A stretch of 64,000 nt of DNA, from positions 1,984,001 to 2,048,000 of the forward strand of contig BSYQ01000011.1 in assembly GCA_030272585.1 (NCBI GenBank), read 5' to 3'. Source of the DNA: Bryopsis sp. KO-2023. Lineage: Eukaryota > Chlorophyta > Ulvophyceae > Bryopsidales > Bryopsidaceae. Positions 24,544 through 34,789 of the stretch are shown one piece after another. Both the position numbers and the translations under genes were made by a program. Below the pieces are notes generated by a model, which did not search any database, was not told where the DNA came from, and saw only the letters and a program-made list of their open reading frames with translations. How positions within the stretch are numbered: position 1 is the stretch's first letter; each line of letters begins with the position of its first letter.

Positions 24544-26289
24544 GGTGGTAAGCGTGTTCTGCATGGTTTTTTTAATTATTTTTAGTATCATTTTTGAGAA
24601 ACAAATCCTTTTTAGGTCACGACACTGTGACGAGTGGTGCAGGGAAAAAAAATGACAGGGAAGAGAACTGCACTGCGAAGGATCCGCTCTTCTTCTGATC
24701 ATCCTTACAAGTAAACTCATTTTCCTTCTGAAATGAATGACGGAGAAAACAAAGCAGTTGGCTCTTCGACCAAAAAAAACCTGAACGATGCTGCCATAAG
24801 TTTGCCCAATCACCACCAACCTACCCATCTAGAAGAAAGATTTTTGTTACAGTTTTTTAAAAAAACTTCGACTGCAAGAAAGGAAATGATGGTGATGGTA
24901 GAGCTGTGTTGAGCGTGAGATTTTTCTGAAGGAATTGCTTACAAACAGCATAGTGCAAGATGCCAACCGTTCCCATTCGTTCCATTCGTTTCCAACGCGT
25001 CTCTCCTGAACAAAACTTCTTCCCCCGTAATGATCCAAATCCATGATCATATATGAGATCCCCAAGAAATTTGAATACATAAGAAACCCAGTTCGAACTG
25101 TTCTTCAAACATATCTGTGTGGCAATCGAATTTGTAGCTTTGTTTTTCTGAAAATTTTTGCACTGTATCGATGACACAACATGATGGATTTCTGGATGGG
25201 AGCATCCAAAGTCGTAACAGAAACAATAAAAAGTATTACTATTGGACGAAATCAAGGTGAAAGATCAGCCAAGTGTAGAAAACAGATCAGCCAAGTACAT
25301 GTACGTGAGTGGCATCAACACTTTCCTTATAAGGAATCATAATTATGAATAACGGAAAATACTTTTGAATGGTCTGGATGTTGTGTGTAAACTGCAATTG
25401 CTCATTGTCTTGTGGCCGTCACTAATATCTGAATTTCTGAATTTGGATCAGAAATTGGAGCCTCCAATTGAAATTGAGGCTCAGAGGGTTGGGTGTCTGG
25501 AGAGCGATATTTAAAAATATCACGACTTGCGCTGACTTATCTCGGCATAATCTTCAATGACTGTTGGCGCGCTGTCTTCGCGCGTCAGCAACCCTGGCGG
25601 TGTTGCGTCTGCGACGACGTCGCCGACGACGCTGTCGTACGTCGCCAGTCGGACACGCGATTTTCATCTCGGTGTCAGCGCGGTCGACGACGATTTTCCT
25701 TGCACGCCCTCGCGAGAGCCGCGAGAGGGACGTCTCCCCAGCTCGCCGGCGCCGAGAGAAGCGCGGGGCCGTCTTTTCGATCGCCTCGCCGCCTGCGATC
25801 GCTCGTCGCGAGACGGATCCGGGGAAGGAGGGAGGGAATGGGGGTCGGGGGGTGATTTCAGCGGTCGAGGAACGGAGGCTTTCGAGGGGGGGCGGGTTCT
25901 GGGGGAGCGTCTTTGGTTCTTTGGTTGCTCACCGGACAAACTGCGCTCTTCTACCGTGTTCGAATCCTGTTTTGATTGGTGAAGAAAATCGTGGACCGGC
26001 CAAAAGAACAGGAGTGTTTTAAGACAGAAACCCTCTGTCTCAACAGCTCACTTTTTTTTCTTCTGTGATTCCACACACACGGGGGGGGGGCGGGGGCGGA
26101 GACGACGGCGCGGCGATCAACGAAACGGAAAAAAAAAGAGATCCAGGGTTTTTCCCCTCTGCTGTGTGGGGTGCTGTGTGTGTGGGATCCCAGGGGCTCG
26201 AGGGGTCTGGGGATCGTCTTGGATGGCGAAGCTATAGGCTCGAAGGCCTGTCGGAACCCAGGCGACCTACGCTTCGTCGCTGCTCTGCC
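24544..26289. other. Gene-poor stretch with GC-rich block at about 25560-25930
   Basis: 24544-25490 shows no gene. From about 25560 to 25930 the DNA is strongly GC-rich with many CG dinucleotides and is open in three frames on the plus strand (starts 25493, 25557, 25564). This looks like a CpG-rich promoter or first exon, but no frame has a recognisable domain. hAT-1 inserted at 26290, so any gene starting here would have been cut from its continuation at 53828. Confidence 0.4.
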
Positions 26290-26297
26290 GCTCCTAC
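26290..26297. other. hAT-1 left target site duplication GCTCCTAC
   Basis: The same 8 bases recur at 53820-53827 directly outside the other end. Eight-base duplications are diagnostic of hAT transposition. Confidence 0.9.
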
Positions 26298-26770
26298 CAT
26301 ACTATGGACGTGATCGGAAATGATCGGCCGTCCATTTTCGATGTCAGGACAGGTCGTTTCATTGATCTGACCTGATACGATCTCGTTCCACATGATTCTG
26401 AAAATGATCGGTCTTTTTTTTTTTTTTTTTTACCGATCATGATCGATGATCGTGATCGTGATCGGCCGATCAAAACCTGATCGATGATCGTGGTCGGCCG
26501 ATCAAAGCTTGATCGTAATCGGGATCGGGCTTCCGATTGTCGATCTAATCGGTTGCTCCGATCACGATCCCGATCACGATCAAGCGTTGCGACATGCAAA
26601 CGCCTAATCGGCCGATCAAGATCGGTGAAACGCCGATTAATCGGCCGTTGATCCGATCAGCTCCGATCATGGTCGGTTGATCGGGATTTGGTTTCAAATT
26701 CCGATTATGATCGGTCCAAGAAATCAAAAACCGACTTTTGCACCGATCATCACTTCCGATCAAATCCAAA
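26298..26770. repeat. hAT-1 left TIR and GATCGG-rich subterminal repeats
   Basis: It starts CATACTATGGACGTGATCGG. It is dense in TGATCGG/CCGATCA words in both orientations, many joined as GATCGGCCGATC palindromes. Such subterminal arrays are the usual transposase-binding sites in hAT elements such as Ac. Confidence 0.85.
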
Positions 26771-26895
26771 GTTAGTCAGTTCTGCCGTACTGTCCCGAAT
26801 ATATCGACTTCGCTCCCTGTTCGACTTCACCGCACCGTGCGCCTTTGTATCGTGGTATCTTGTTGTTGTCTCGCCTGCAGTGCTGATCGATTGCG

Positions 26896-28658
26896 ATGTA
26901 CGTGGAACTCAAAGCACGGCAGTATGTCGTGAGGCTCCGGAACAGGCTCCAAAACCGAACAGACCTGTTCCAGCCCGGGACGGTGGTAGATCGGGATGCC
27001 GCCGAGGTGGTGTTCCGGCATTTGACGTCGCTTAACACGTATTTTGGTCTGGAAAATGTAAGTGTATGCTGCCTGCTATCTGCTGCACTGTTTCTGTTTC
27101 GAATGTTTTGACTTAGGGTTACTGTTACTTGTCTTCCTAGGCTCTGTTCTGGAAAGCTGCATCCGCCCTGGACAGCGCTGCGGGAAGCGAAGACGAACTT
27201 TTCTTGCGAGCGTACCGAGCGGGCAACCCCCCTGAAAGGCGCATCGACCCCATACTCGATTCCATTCAGGTGACACCTCCAGGACTGACCAGGAAGGGGA
27301 GCACCAACCTGGGGGACATGGAATACCCCTACATGGTGCCTACAGGTGAGCAGTCCAGCATCAGGTTCAAATTAGGTTGTTTTTCTCTCTGCCCTCTCAT
27401 TCACATTCTGTCTTTTGCAGAACTCCTTCGTGATCGCCAGCTATTGCCTCATCTGGACCAGCTCAGAGAGGAGGTTGCAACCATGCACGAGGTTGATCTA
27501 GATCTGAGCAGAACGTTCGACTGGAGCATCGAAGCTGCAAGTCTTCCAGCACCTGATCCTGCACAAGAGATTTTGCCTGAAGCTACACTTCCAACCGCAG
27601 ATGAACCTGAATCTGAACCTGAACCTGAGGGACCCTCTGAGCAGCTGCCGGAAAACCCGTGGAGTATGACGGACGAGGAGTCTGTTTATGAACCTGAACC
27701 TGTGCTTCACCCTGGTGGAAGAGGCTCCCCCCCAAACATGTTCAGACCTGCTGGAGCTGGTGGAAGAGGGCCACCCCCCAAGCTGTTCAGAGCCGCTGAA
27801 GCTGGTGGAAGAGGGCCACCCCCCAAGCTGTTCAGAGCCGCTGAAGCTGGTGGAAGAGGGCCACCCCCCAATCTGTTCAGAGCCGCTGAAGCTGGTGGAA
27901 GAGGGCCACCCCCCAATCTGTTCAGAGCTGCTGAAGCTGGTGGAAGAGGGCCACCCCCAAACATGTTCAGAGCTGCTGAAGCTGGTGGAAGAGGGCCACC
28001 CCCAAACATGTTCAGAGCTGCTGGAGCTGGTGGAAGGGGGAATGTTGGTGGATGGGAATTCGGGGGAGGCGGCAGGAACAGGAACAGAGCAGGTCAGGGT
28101 GGTCAGGGTGGTCAGGGTGGTCAGGGTGGCCAGGGTGGCCAGGGTGGTCAGGGTGGTCAGGGTGGCCAGGGTGATCATGGTGGTCAGAGGCAGGCAAACC
28201 CCAGACCCCCATTGATGGACAGGTGGCCAATGGATTTTGATGGACAACCTTGCATCAACGACAGTGAGGGGTACCCTCGGCGCAGGCAGGCCCCCTTGCG
28301 AAGGATCATGTCTGAACGGAGCAGGGAACAGCGCAGAACTGCCCAGCGAGAGAGAGCCAACATGCAGACGGAGTACGCCTTCTTCCCCGACTTCACCATC
28401 CAATTCCCGATAACCTTCGCCTCCATGCCCCATCTGAATCAGTTCGTGCAAAACGTGTATCTGCAGAACTGTTACGCTCTCCACAGAGTCCGTGAAGGCC
28501 TCTTCCACCATCAGACCCGTTTGGAGGACCGAAATGTAATGAGGGACCTGGATACTGGCTCGGTTGACTTTGCACCTATCCCTGAAGACCGCACACGTGT
28601 GTATCGGGTCAGGGTTGGACCGGATGGGAGGTTGGTGGAGGAGGAGGAGCCAAATTAA
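26896..28658 (+). CDS. hAT-1 accessory protein, unknown function (3 exons)
   Basis: Exons are 26896-27057, 27141-27345 and 27421-28658, joining to 534 codons plus stop. The first intron is phase 0 after YFGLEN, the second phase 1 after PT. The hAT-2 gene at 60373-62006 has the same two introns in the same phases at the matching places (FGLER, KT). The N-terminal 120 residues and a C-terminal block match hAT-2; the C-terminal block runs IQFPITFASMPHLNQF to LHRVREGL. Between them are acidic E/P repeats, six copies of a 60-bp repeat encoding AGGRGPPPxxFRAAE, and a GGQ repeat. I do not recognise a known domain. Lying inside the TIRs in both elements, it is probably a transposon protein, for example a DNA-binding or regulatory partner of the transposase. 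Confidence 0.8.
27718..28035 (+). repeat. 60-bp coding minisatellite in the accessory gene
   Basis: Units read GCTGAAGCTGGTGGAAGAGGGCC... with a period of 60 bases, so the frame is kept. A GGTCAGGGT repeat follows at 28092-28185 and encodes Gly-Gly-Gln. Confidence 0.85.
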
Positions 28659-28689
28659 AGAACCTGTTTTGAGTCACCATAAACAGAGG

Positions 28690-29045
28690 GTTATCTGTTA
28701 TCTGTTATCTGTTTTTTGATTCACGTAATGAACCATGAACCAGTTTGGTATCTGTTATCTGTTTTTTGATTCACGTAATGAACCATGAACCAGTCTGGTA
28801 TCTGTTATCTGTTTTTTGATTCATGTAATGAACCATGAACCAGTCTGGTATCTGTTATCTGTTTTTTGATTCACGTAATGAACCATGAACCAGTCTGGTA
28901 TCTGTTATCTGTTTTTTGATTCATGTAATGAACCATGAACCAGTCTGGTATCTCTTATCTGTTTTTTGATTCATGTAATGAACCATGAACCAGTCTGGTA
29001 TCTCTTATCTGTTTTTTGATTCACGTAATGAACCATGAACCATAA
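28690..29045. repeat. 50-bp minisatellite between the convergent hAT-1 genes
   Basis: About seven copies of a unit containing ATCTGTTTTTTGATTCACG, TAATGAACCATGAACCAGT, period 50 bases. It lies between the two stop codons, as does the 98-bp array of hAT-2. It could hold the polyadenylation signals of one or both genes. Confidence 0.85.
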
Positions 29046-29332
29046 ACAGAGGGTTATTTGTGTGGGCTGAATCAGTGCTGGAATCTGTGGAAACCTCTGA
29101 AACTTTTTACCAAGCATTCAAAAGAGTTTGGATTACATACCCATACCAAAACAAACAGAACTCGGGGCAAATCACACCAGGTCAAGATGCAGATTGTCTG
29201 ATCCATACCCAGCACCCCAAACAGAGAACATACCCGACACCCCAAACCAAAAAAAGGAGAGTTCCTCCGTAACAGGAGGGTTCTGAATCAGAATACAGAT
29301 TGTCCCACACAATCAAACAGAAGCAGTTCAGG

Positions 29333-31356
29333 TCATGCCCTGAACAGATGCAGATTGTCCCGGAGCACGGTCAGTTGGTTGACCTTGCTCTCCTCCATCG
29401 CCCTCCTGCGCTTGTTCAGCTGGTGGCCATTGACACTGAACATCCGCTCAACCGAGGCGCTGGAGGCTGGGATGCAGAGATACTCGGCAGCCAGGATCGA
29501 AACTGTTGGGTATGCCGCCTGGTGTACCCTCCACCAGTCCAGAACAGATGAAGTGCTCTGAATAACCCTCCTGACCCCACAATATCGCTCCCACTCATCA
29601 GAATTAGAACCGCCCGTAGCAGATGGAGGAGGGCACACACTGAGCCAGTCCCGTTCGAGATTTTCCTTTTTCTTTTTTTTTCCCTCTCTGCCTTCCCCCG
29701 GATTGTCAACACCTCTGTAATCTGATCGCAGCCGGATCTCCTTCAGCAGAGTCACGCACTCTTGCAGCACATCTGAAACCCACAGATCAGGTCTGCTGAA
29801 TTGCTTCCTCAAGCAAGGAAAGCGCCCTGGGGTGCCCCACAAATACCGATTCACCTCAGCGTCTTCGAGTGATAGTTTGGTCGGATCCAGATGCTGCATG
29901 CACCCGACGGCCAGGAGCCATGCGGGATCGTCAAATTCATGGTCCATGACTGTGCGGAGCACATCTCTGAAGTCTATCACATCCGGTTCCTCGATGTTCA
30001 TGGCATCTACCGCAGCGCTGATCCGAGCCATGAGCATCAGGACGGCACTCCCCGTCACCTTCTTTTCTGCCTCCAGTACCTTGGTTGCTTCCTTGTATGG
30101 CCTCAGAACCAGGTACAGTTCCAGCAGCACTTTCCATTCTTGGGGGTTGATATTGTATTGGGGGGGAAGGAGGGGAAAGAGCTGGATCAGATCGGGTTTC
30201 AAAATCAACAATCGATGCAACATGTACCAGATGCTGTTCCACCTAGTCTCCACCGCCAAGGTCAGTCTGAGAACCTTGTCAGATCTGCGGACAGGTCCTG
30301 GGCAGTCTTCTGCCTCCTCCACGTCGTCTCCATCATCGGGACATGCGTCTTCATCACTTGAATATATTTCCTGTGATGTGGGGTCGTCCTGTTCCTGGCT
30401 CTGATGGTCGTTTTGATTAGATTCCTCTTGTGCATCCTCCAGAAGTTCATCCTCATCAACTTGAGATGGACCGGGGCTCTCACCAAGCCCACCGTTGCCA
30501 ATCCCAGAGGCACCCGTGGCTGTCGAGGACCGGACCACATAAATTAACTCTTGGGGATCAGCCTCCGCTTGTTGCCGTTCCAGATCAGCTTCTTTTCTTT
30601 TGGCTCGATCGATCTGAATCTGTTTCAGCTTTTCCCAATGAGTGGATGCACCCATCACTGTTCTGCACAGATCGTGTACTTTGGCCACAAGGTCGTTCAC
30701 GCTTTGGGGGGCATTTTTCAGACCCTTCTTTACCCCCAAATTTATTCTGTGTGTCCCGCACCCGTGCCAATCGTAACTGTAGTTCATTTCACATGCTGCC
30801 CCCATTCTGGACTCGTGATCGGTAACGATGCTGGCCTGATATCCGGTCAGATCAAAGTCCTCCCTGATCTCGTTCATTTTTGTGCAAATGTCCAAAGCAG
30901 TTGCGGTACCCTCCATTTCCCAGGTCCCGAGACTGATCCGCTTGAGTTCGAACAGATCCTGTTCCGGGTCCCGGTGTATGTAGACAGCCCCCATCGCGAA
31001 CCAATGCTTGGGCTGCTGAGACCAACCATCAGCAACAAAGCATGGTCGGAATCTGCTCAGATCCATATCCTTCATCTTTTTTTTAAGCCTGTTGGAGGAC
31101 AATCCGACCTGGTGAGACATGGATTTCGCTGATAGAGGCGGAGCAGATGCGTTCAGTTGAGTGCACATGTCTCGGAAGTGCTGATCTTCCACTGTCCTGA
31201 AGGGGGCCCCGACGCTGACCAGATAGCACATAACCTTGTGCCGGTACGACTGGAACTCCCGGGTAGTAGGTCCCCATTTAGACACAAACGGGAGTGTTTT
31301 CTGGGTCCCAAAAGAACTGATCCGACCCCCTTGTGTGCCTGTTTTCATGTCCTGAT
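29333..31356 (-). pseudogene. hAT-1 transposase, 3' part of split gene
   Basis: An uninterrupted frame covers the catalytic and C-terminal parts. Family features are FVADGWSQ (first catalytic Asp), IVTDHESRMGAAC (second Asp), CGTHRINLGV, the conserved VETRWNSIWY (TRW motif), and the C-terminal hAT dimerisation block with the catalytic Glu (LCIPASSASVERMFS). The frame continues across the Chr-A insertion into 52700-53016 on the same strand, using one copy of the CTGAT duplication. Apart from the insertion I see no stop or frameshift, so the loss of function is due to the retrotransposon. It closely resembles the hAT-2 transposase. Confidence 0.9.
31352..31356. other. Chr-A left target site duplication CTGAT
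   Basis: It repeats at 52700-52704 outside the other LTR. A 5-bp duplication is typical for Ty3/gypsy integrases. Confidence 0.9.
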
Positions 31357-31496
31357 TGTTAGGCCCTGTTTAGCTAGGCTTTCACTGGGAGGTTGTGTGC
31401 ACACTTGAGTTTGAGAAACGAGTGAACAGGGGTGAAACTCGACACTCAGAGATAATTAATTTTTACAAGTTCTCTCTGAACTTATCACCCTAGAAC
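31357..31496 (+). repeat. Chr-A left LTR, first 140 bp only
   Basis: It matches 52513-52652 of the complete right LTR and then switches at CCCTAGAAC into gag sequence. The missing LTR end lies inverted at 51031-51088. Confidence 0.85.
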
Positions 31497-31561
31497 AGAT
31501 ACAGCATCATGCGGAAGTAGCCTATTTGTTAAAGGAGGCAGCGGCTGCGAAAGAAGCGGCG

Positions 31562-31566
31562 GCTAG
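31562..31566. other. Chr-B target site duplication GCTAG
   Basis: It repeats at 41670-41674 directly outside the right LTR; the copy lies in the Chr-A gag frame. Confidence 0.92.
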
Positions 31567-31992
31567 TGTTAGTCTTTTAGCGCTATACGAGGTAGTTTGG
31601 GATAGAGCCGAGGGTGGCTGACGCATGTGGGTTCGCGAGTAAGACAGATTAGACCCAGAGTTTGGGGCATGCGTCAGCGTACTACACTTAGGGGTACTTA
31701 AGAGGCCCACTCGTTGTTTTGACATTCTTATTCACTTTACTTTGTAAGAACTCGGGATTCGTGGGATTGGTGTGTTCCCGCTTGTGTGTGTGTTTGTGTG
31801 TGTGTGTGTTAAGTGTTTGCCTGACGCAATCACTTCTCAACCCAAGTGCTCTAGTAGCGTTCACAACCGCGCTAGCTAGAGAGTTGTCTAAATCAACAAA
31901 CCCCACAAGTATACTTGCGTTAGCCAGCAAGTTATCACGAATCCAATCAACACAGCCGACCACTATTGCGTCACCCACAAGCTTCACTATCA
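31567..31992 (+). repeat. Chr-B 5' LTR, 426 bp
   Basis: It begins TGTTAGTCTTTTAGCG and ends CTTCACTATCA. It contains a TG/GTGT tract at about 31782-31810. A possible TATA element is not clear-cut. Confidence 0.92.
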
Positions 31993-31994
31993 AT

Positions 31995-32011
31995 TGGTTT
32001 CGGAGCAGGGC
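31995..32011 (+). promoter_or_regulatory. Chr-B primer-binding site
   Basis: TGGTTTCGGAGCAGGGC lies two bases after the LTR. It resembles the initiator-Met tRNA site TGGTATCAGAGCA with two differences. Chr-A (reverse strand at about 52492-52509) and the LARD use the same core TGGTTTCGGAGC. Confidence 0.75.
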
Positions 32012-32137
32012 AAGAACTTTAAGTTCTTGAGATCGAAACTTGTGAACGTGGCGCAACAAACGTTTTTGTTTGTTTGTTTGGTAGAGAGAAACTCCAACCG
32101 TGGTTGTTGAGTACTCCCAAATAGTGGCTGAGAGACC

Positions 32138-34789
32138 ATGGCTGACCGTGAACACGCATTGGCAGTGCGCGAGCCTCAAGTTGAAGAGCCAGGGATTGAA
32201 CCTGAGTTCGATGAGGAATTGCCTGACGCACCCAATGTTGTGTACCAACAAATAAACGTCCAGAACATCCACAATGTCCAGCAAGCAGCTGTCGACATAG
32301 ACATGGGAGCTGATGCGGAAGCCTTAAGAGAGGATGTGGATGCGGTCCATGACCGTGTGGACGATTTAGCCCACGGGCTAAGGGGTCACCTGCAGCAAGT
32401 TGACCAGACACTGGGGCAGAGGCTAGCCCATGCTGAGGCCTCTGTGTCGAACCAACTGGCTGGCGCATCAGAGGTGATCGGGCAGGCGCTGGAAACACAG
32501 CACCAGCATGCGCAACAGGTTGAGGCCACACAGCATGCGGTGGTGTCGCAACAGCAGAAGCTGGATTCAGTAGCGGCTCAACATAGTCGATACGAGCAGA
32601 GGCTATTACGCCAAGATATCGACCATAGAAAAGAAAGAGCCGAGATCAAAGCTTCTGTGGACGCAATAACGAGGAGAATGGATGCCGCAGACATTCTAGC
32701 GGACTCTCGTTTTGCTGACCTAAAAGAAGCAACTGAAGCATCAGCACTTCAGTTAAAACAACTCTCCGAGTTATCCCTTGTTCAAGGGCGGAGAATTGAA
32801 GGCTTATTAGGAACTGTTGCGGATTCCAACGAAAAAGTCGAACGGACTCTAGAATTGTTTCGGGAGTCCTTGCATAAGCAAGGTGCGGAGGTGAAGCGTT
32901 TGCAGAGCTCCAGAGTAGCAATTCAAAAAGATTTGATTGCCTTGGAGAAAAAGGCATCCAAGACCTGGGATCAGCAGCAAGATGCAGCTGATGTAGTTGC
33001 CTTAAGATTATCTGGCCTGGAACGAAGCATGGAGGATGTGAGTGGCGGAAGTCAGAGTGCCCAAAGTGGAAGTGATGCTCGTGCAGTATCACCAGAGCGA
33101 GAAGAATCAACTTCTCCTGAGCCTGAGGACTCAGCCTTTGGGATGCCGCTGCCGAAGAAATCAGTAAAGCAGTTGGCTGCATCATGGCCGCCACTGGACC
33201 AGAGCTTCGCGGTGGGAATGGTTGGGGCAGGAACCTCAACAATACCGGCTCCTCCAGCAGTACAGGTCGAGGAGGGTGAAATTGTTGCTGCAGAAGCACC
33301 ACCATGCACTGCAGTGGACAGCGCACCAGACGCTGATTTCACATTCCCTCAGTTGATACCTCCAAGTACAAGAGCTCAGCCTGGAGTACGCATCTCAGAA
33401 CCCGACTCTGCCGATGGATCACGTAGACCCACACGAACTAACCCAAGAGTTCTCTCCTCAGCAGAAGTGTTATATCAAATTGACCTTGAGCGTGCTAAGG
33501 CACAGGTCAGAGAAGAGAAGGGAAAAGAACCCATGCAGATCCCCACACGTACTGGAAGATTGGGACTTGGGTTAAGTGCTTTGGGAGCAAGGGTAGAAAA
33601 TAATCCCTTTGCTGCACTTGGTTCATATGAGTCTACTGGTGGACCCAGTCGAGTTCCTCGCATGCGAGGTAACTTTGGAGACCCTGGTGATGACGACCCA
33701 GATGATGATGGCGGTGATGATTACCGCGACAGGCGAAACCGCCCACCTTCCCGCATTCCAGGTGCGCCTGATGGCGGTGGAGGTGGTGGCGGCGGTGGAG
33801 ATGGTGGAGGCGGTGGACCTCCCGGTGGACCTCCTGATGGAGGTGGAGGTGGAGGTGGCGCTGGACCAGCAGGGCCAGGACCTCCTAGGCAAGGACAGTG
33901 GTTGCCTAGCACCGTCAAGTTGCAAATGCCTCGCGCATTTAACGGAAGTGGAGAACCAAAAGCCCGTAAATGGCAAGTGCTCATGACGCGGTACTTGAGA
34001 ACCTGCGGAGTGCATGAAGCACAGTGGCAATCGATTATGGCCACTAACCTTTATGGAGCTGCCTCGGATTGGTTAACGATGCAAGAGTTGAAAATTCACC
34101 GAGGTGAAAGACCACCCTTCCGTGACTGGATGGACTTCATGGATGGCTTAGCTACAGCTTTCGAATTCTCTAGTGATCGAGATGAAGCGTGGCGTGACCT
34201 CCACAAACTCAAGCAGACTGGAACCGTGAAGCAGTTCGTCAAAGAGTTTCAGCGGTTAGTCTTGAGGATTCCAGACCTCGAAGAGGATCACCAGTATTTG
34301 CTCTTCGTGGATGGACTTAAAAGTGAAGTTCAGAAGTTAGTCGCAGCAACAGTACCTCGAGATGTCGAGGCCGCCATCATATCCGCCGAACGATTGGAAG
34401 CCCTTGGAGTTGGAACACAAGGCCAAGGAGGGCAAACCAATCAGAAAAAGAAAGGAGTCTGGCGTGGTGGAAGAAAGAAGAAAGGCCAGAATCAGGGTCA
34501 GCAGCAGCAGAACCCCACACCACCAGCCCAAGCACCACCACAAGCTGCCGCAGGAGTACAACAGCAGCAGCAACAGCAACAAGGACGAGGAGGAGGACGT
34601 GGTGGTGGTGGACGTGGACGCGGTGGTGGTAACCGTGGAAGAGGACAAGCCAATCAGGGAAGACAGAACCCCCAGGGGGGAGGGGGATATAATTGTTATC
34701 TTTGTGGAAAGAAGGGTCACCCTGTGAGGCAATGTCCTAGATTGGAGGAGGTGAAAAACCTCCCCGATGTAAAAAAAATGTTAAACTGA
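32138..34789 (+). CDS. gag: Chr-B Gag, 883 aa
   Basis: Structural protein that would form the virus-like particle. ATG is in the good context ACCATGG. The first 300 residues are rich in heptad-like Q/L/A/E segments and look coiled-coil. An acidic Pro/Ser region follows, then a poly-Gly/Pro stretch (encoded about 33770-33895). Next is a capsid-type region (DWLTMQELKIHRGERP, LHKLKQTGTVKQF, LLFVDGLKSEVQ), a Q-rich and RG-rich basic tail, and one CCHC zinc knuckle with ligands C853, C856, H861 and C866. It is longer than typical Ty3 Gag because of the coiled-coil N terminus. The capsid and knuckle are clearly homologous to Chr-A gag. Confidence 0.9.
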   Translation: MADREHALAVREPQVEEPGIEPEFDEELPDAPNVVYQQINVQNIHNVQQAAVDIDMGADAEALREDVDAVHDRVDDLAHGLRGHLQQVDQTLGQRLAHAEASVSNQLAGASEVIGQALETQHQHAQQVEATQHAVVSQQQKLDSVAAQHSRYEQRLLRQDIDHRKERAEIKASVDAITRRMDAADILADSRFADLKEATEASALQLKQLSELSLVQGRRIEGLLGTVADSNEKVERTLELFRESLHKQGAEVKRLQSSRVAIQKDLIALEKKASKTWDQQQDAADVVALRLSGLERSMEDVSGGSQSAQSGSDARAVSPEREESTSPEPEDSAFGMPLPKKSVKQLAASWPPLDQSFAVGMVGAGTSTIPAPPAVQVEEGEIVAAEAPPCTAVDSAPDADFTFPQLIPPSTRAQPGVRISEPDSADGSRRPTRTNPRVLSSAEVLYQIDLERAKAQVREEKGKEPMQIPTRTGRLGLGLSALGARVENNPFAALGSYESTGGPSRVPRMRGNFGDPGDDDPDDDGGDDYRDRRNRPPSRIPGAPDGGGGGGGGGDGGGGGPPGGPPDGGGGGGGAGPAGPGPPRQGQWLPSTVKLQMPRAFNGSGEPKARKWQVLMTRYLRTCGVHEAQWQSIMATNLYGAASDWLTMQELKIHRGERPPFRDWMDFMDGLATAFEFSSDRDEAWRDLHKLKQTGTVKQFVKEFQRLVLRIPDLEEDHQYLLFVDGLKSEVQKLVAATVPRDVEAAIISAERLEALGVGTQGQGGQTNQKKKGVWRGGRKKKGQNQGQQQQNPTPPAQAPPQAAAGVQQQQQQQQGRGGGRGGGGRGRGGGNRGRGQANQGRQNPQGGGGYNCYLCGKKGHPVRQCPRLEEVKNLPDVKKMLN
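34771..34777 (+). promoter_or_regulatory. Candidate -1 ribosomal frameshift site A AAA AAA
   Basis: Gag codons here read GTA AAA AAA ATG TTA AAC TGA, so the heptamer A-AAA-AAA fits the X-XXY-YYZ rule in the gag frame. It lies ten bases before the gag stop. The pol frame is -1 relative to gag and stays open from here through 38784. I did not test for a downstream structure. Confidence 0.55.

Noticed and set aside
26298-26770. CRISPR-like or satellite array
   Set aside because: Repeats are short, irregular and in both orientations, and they stop exactly at a transposon end with an 8-bp duplication.
27498-28511. 337-codon minus-strand Ser/Thr-rich frame
   Set aside because: Shadow of the accessory gene's in-frame repeats on the other strand; the plus-strand frame has conserved introns and a homologue in hAT-2.
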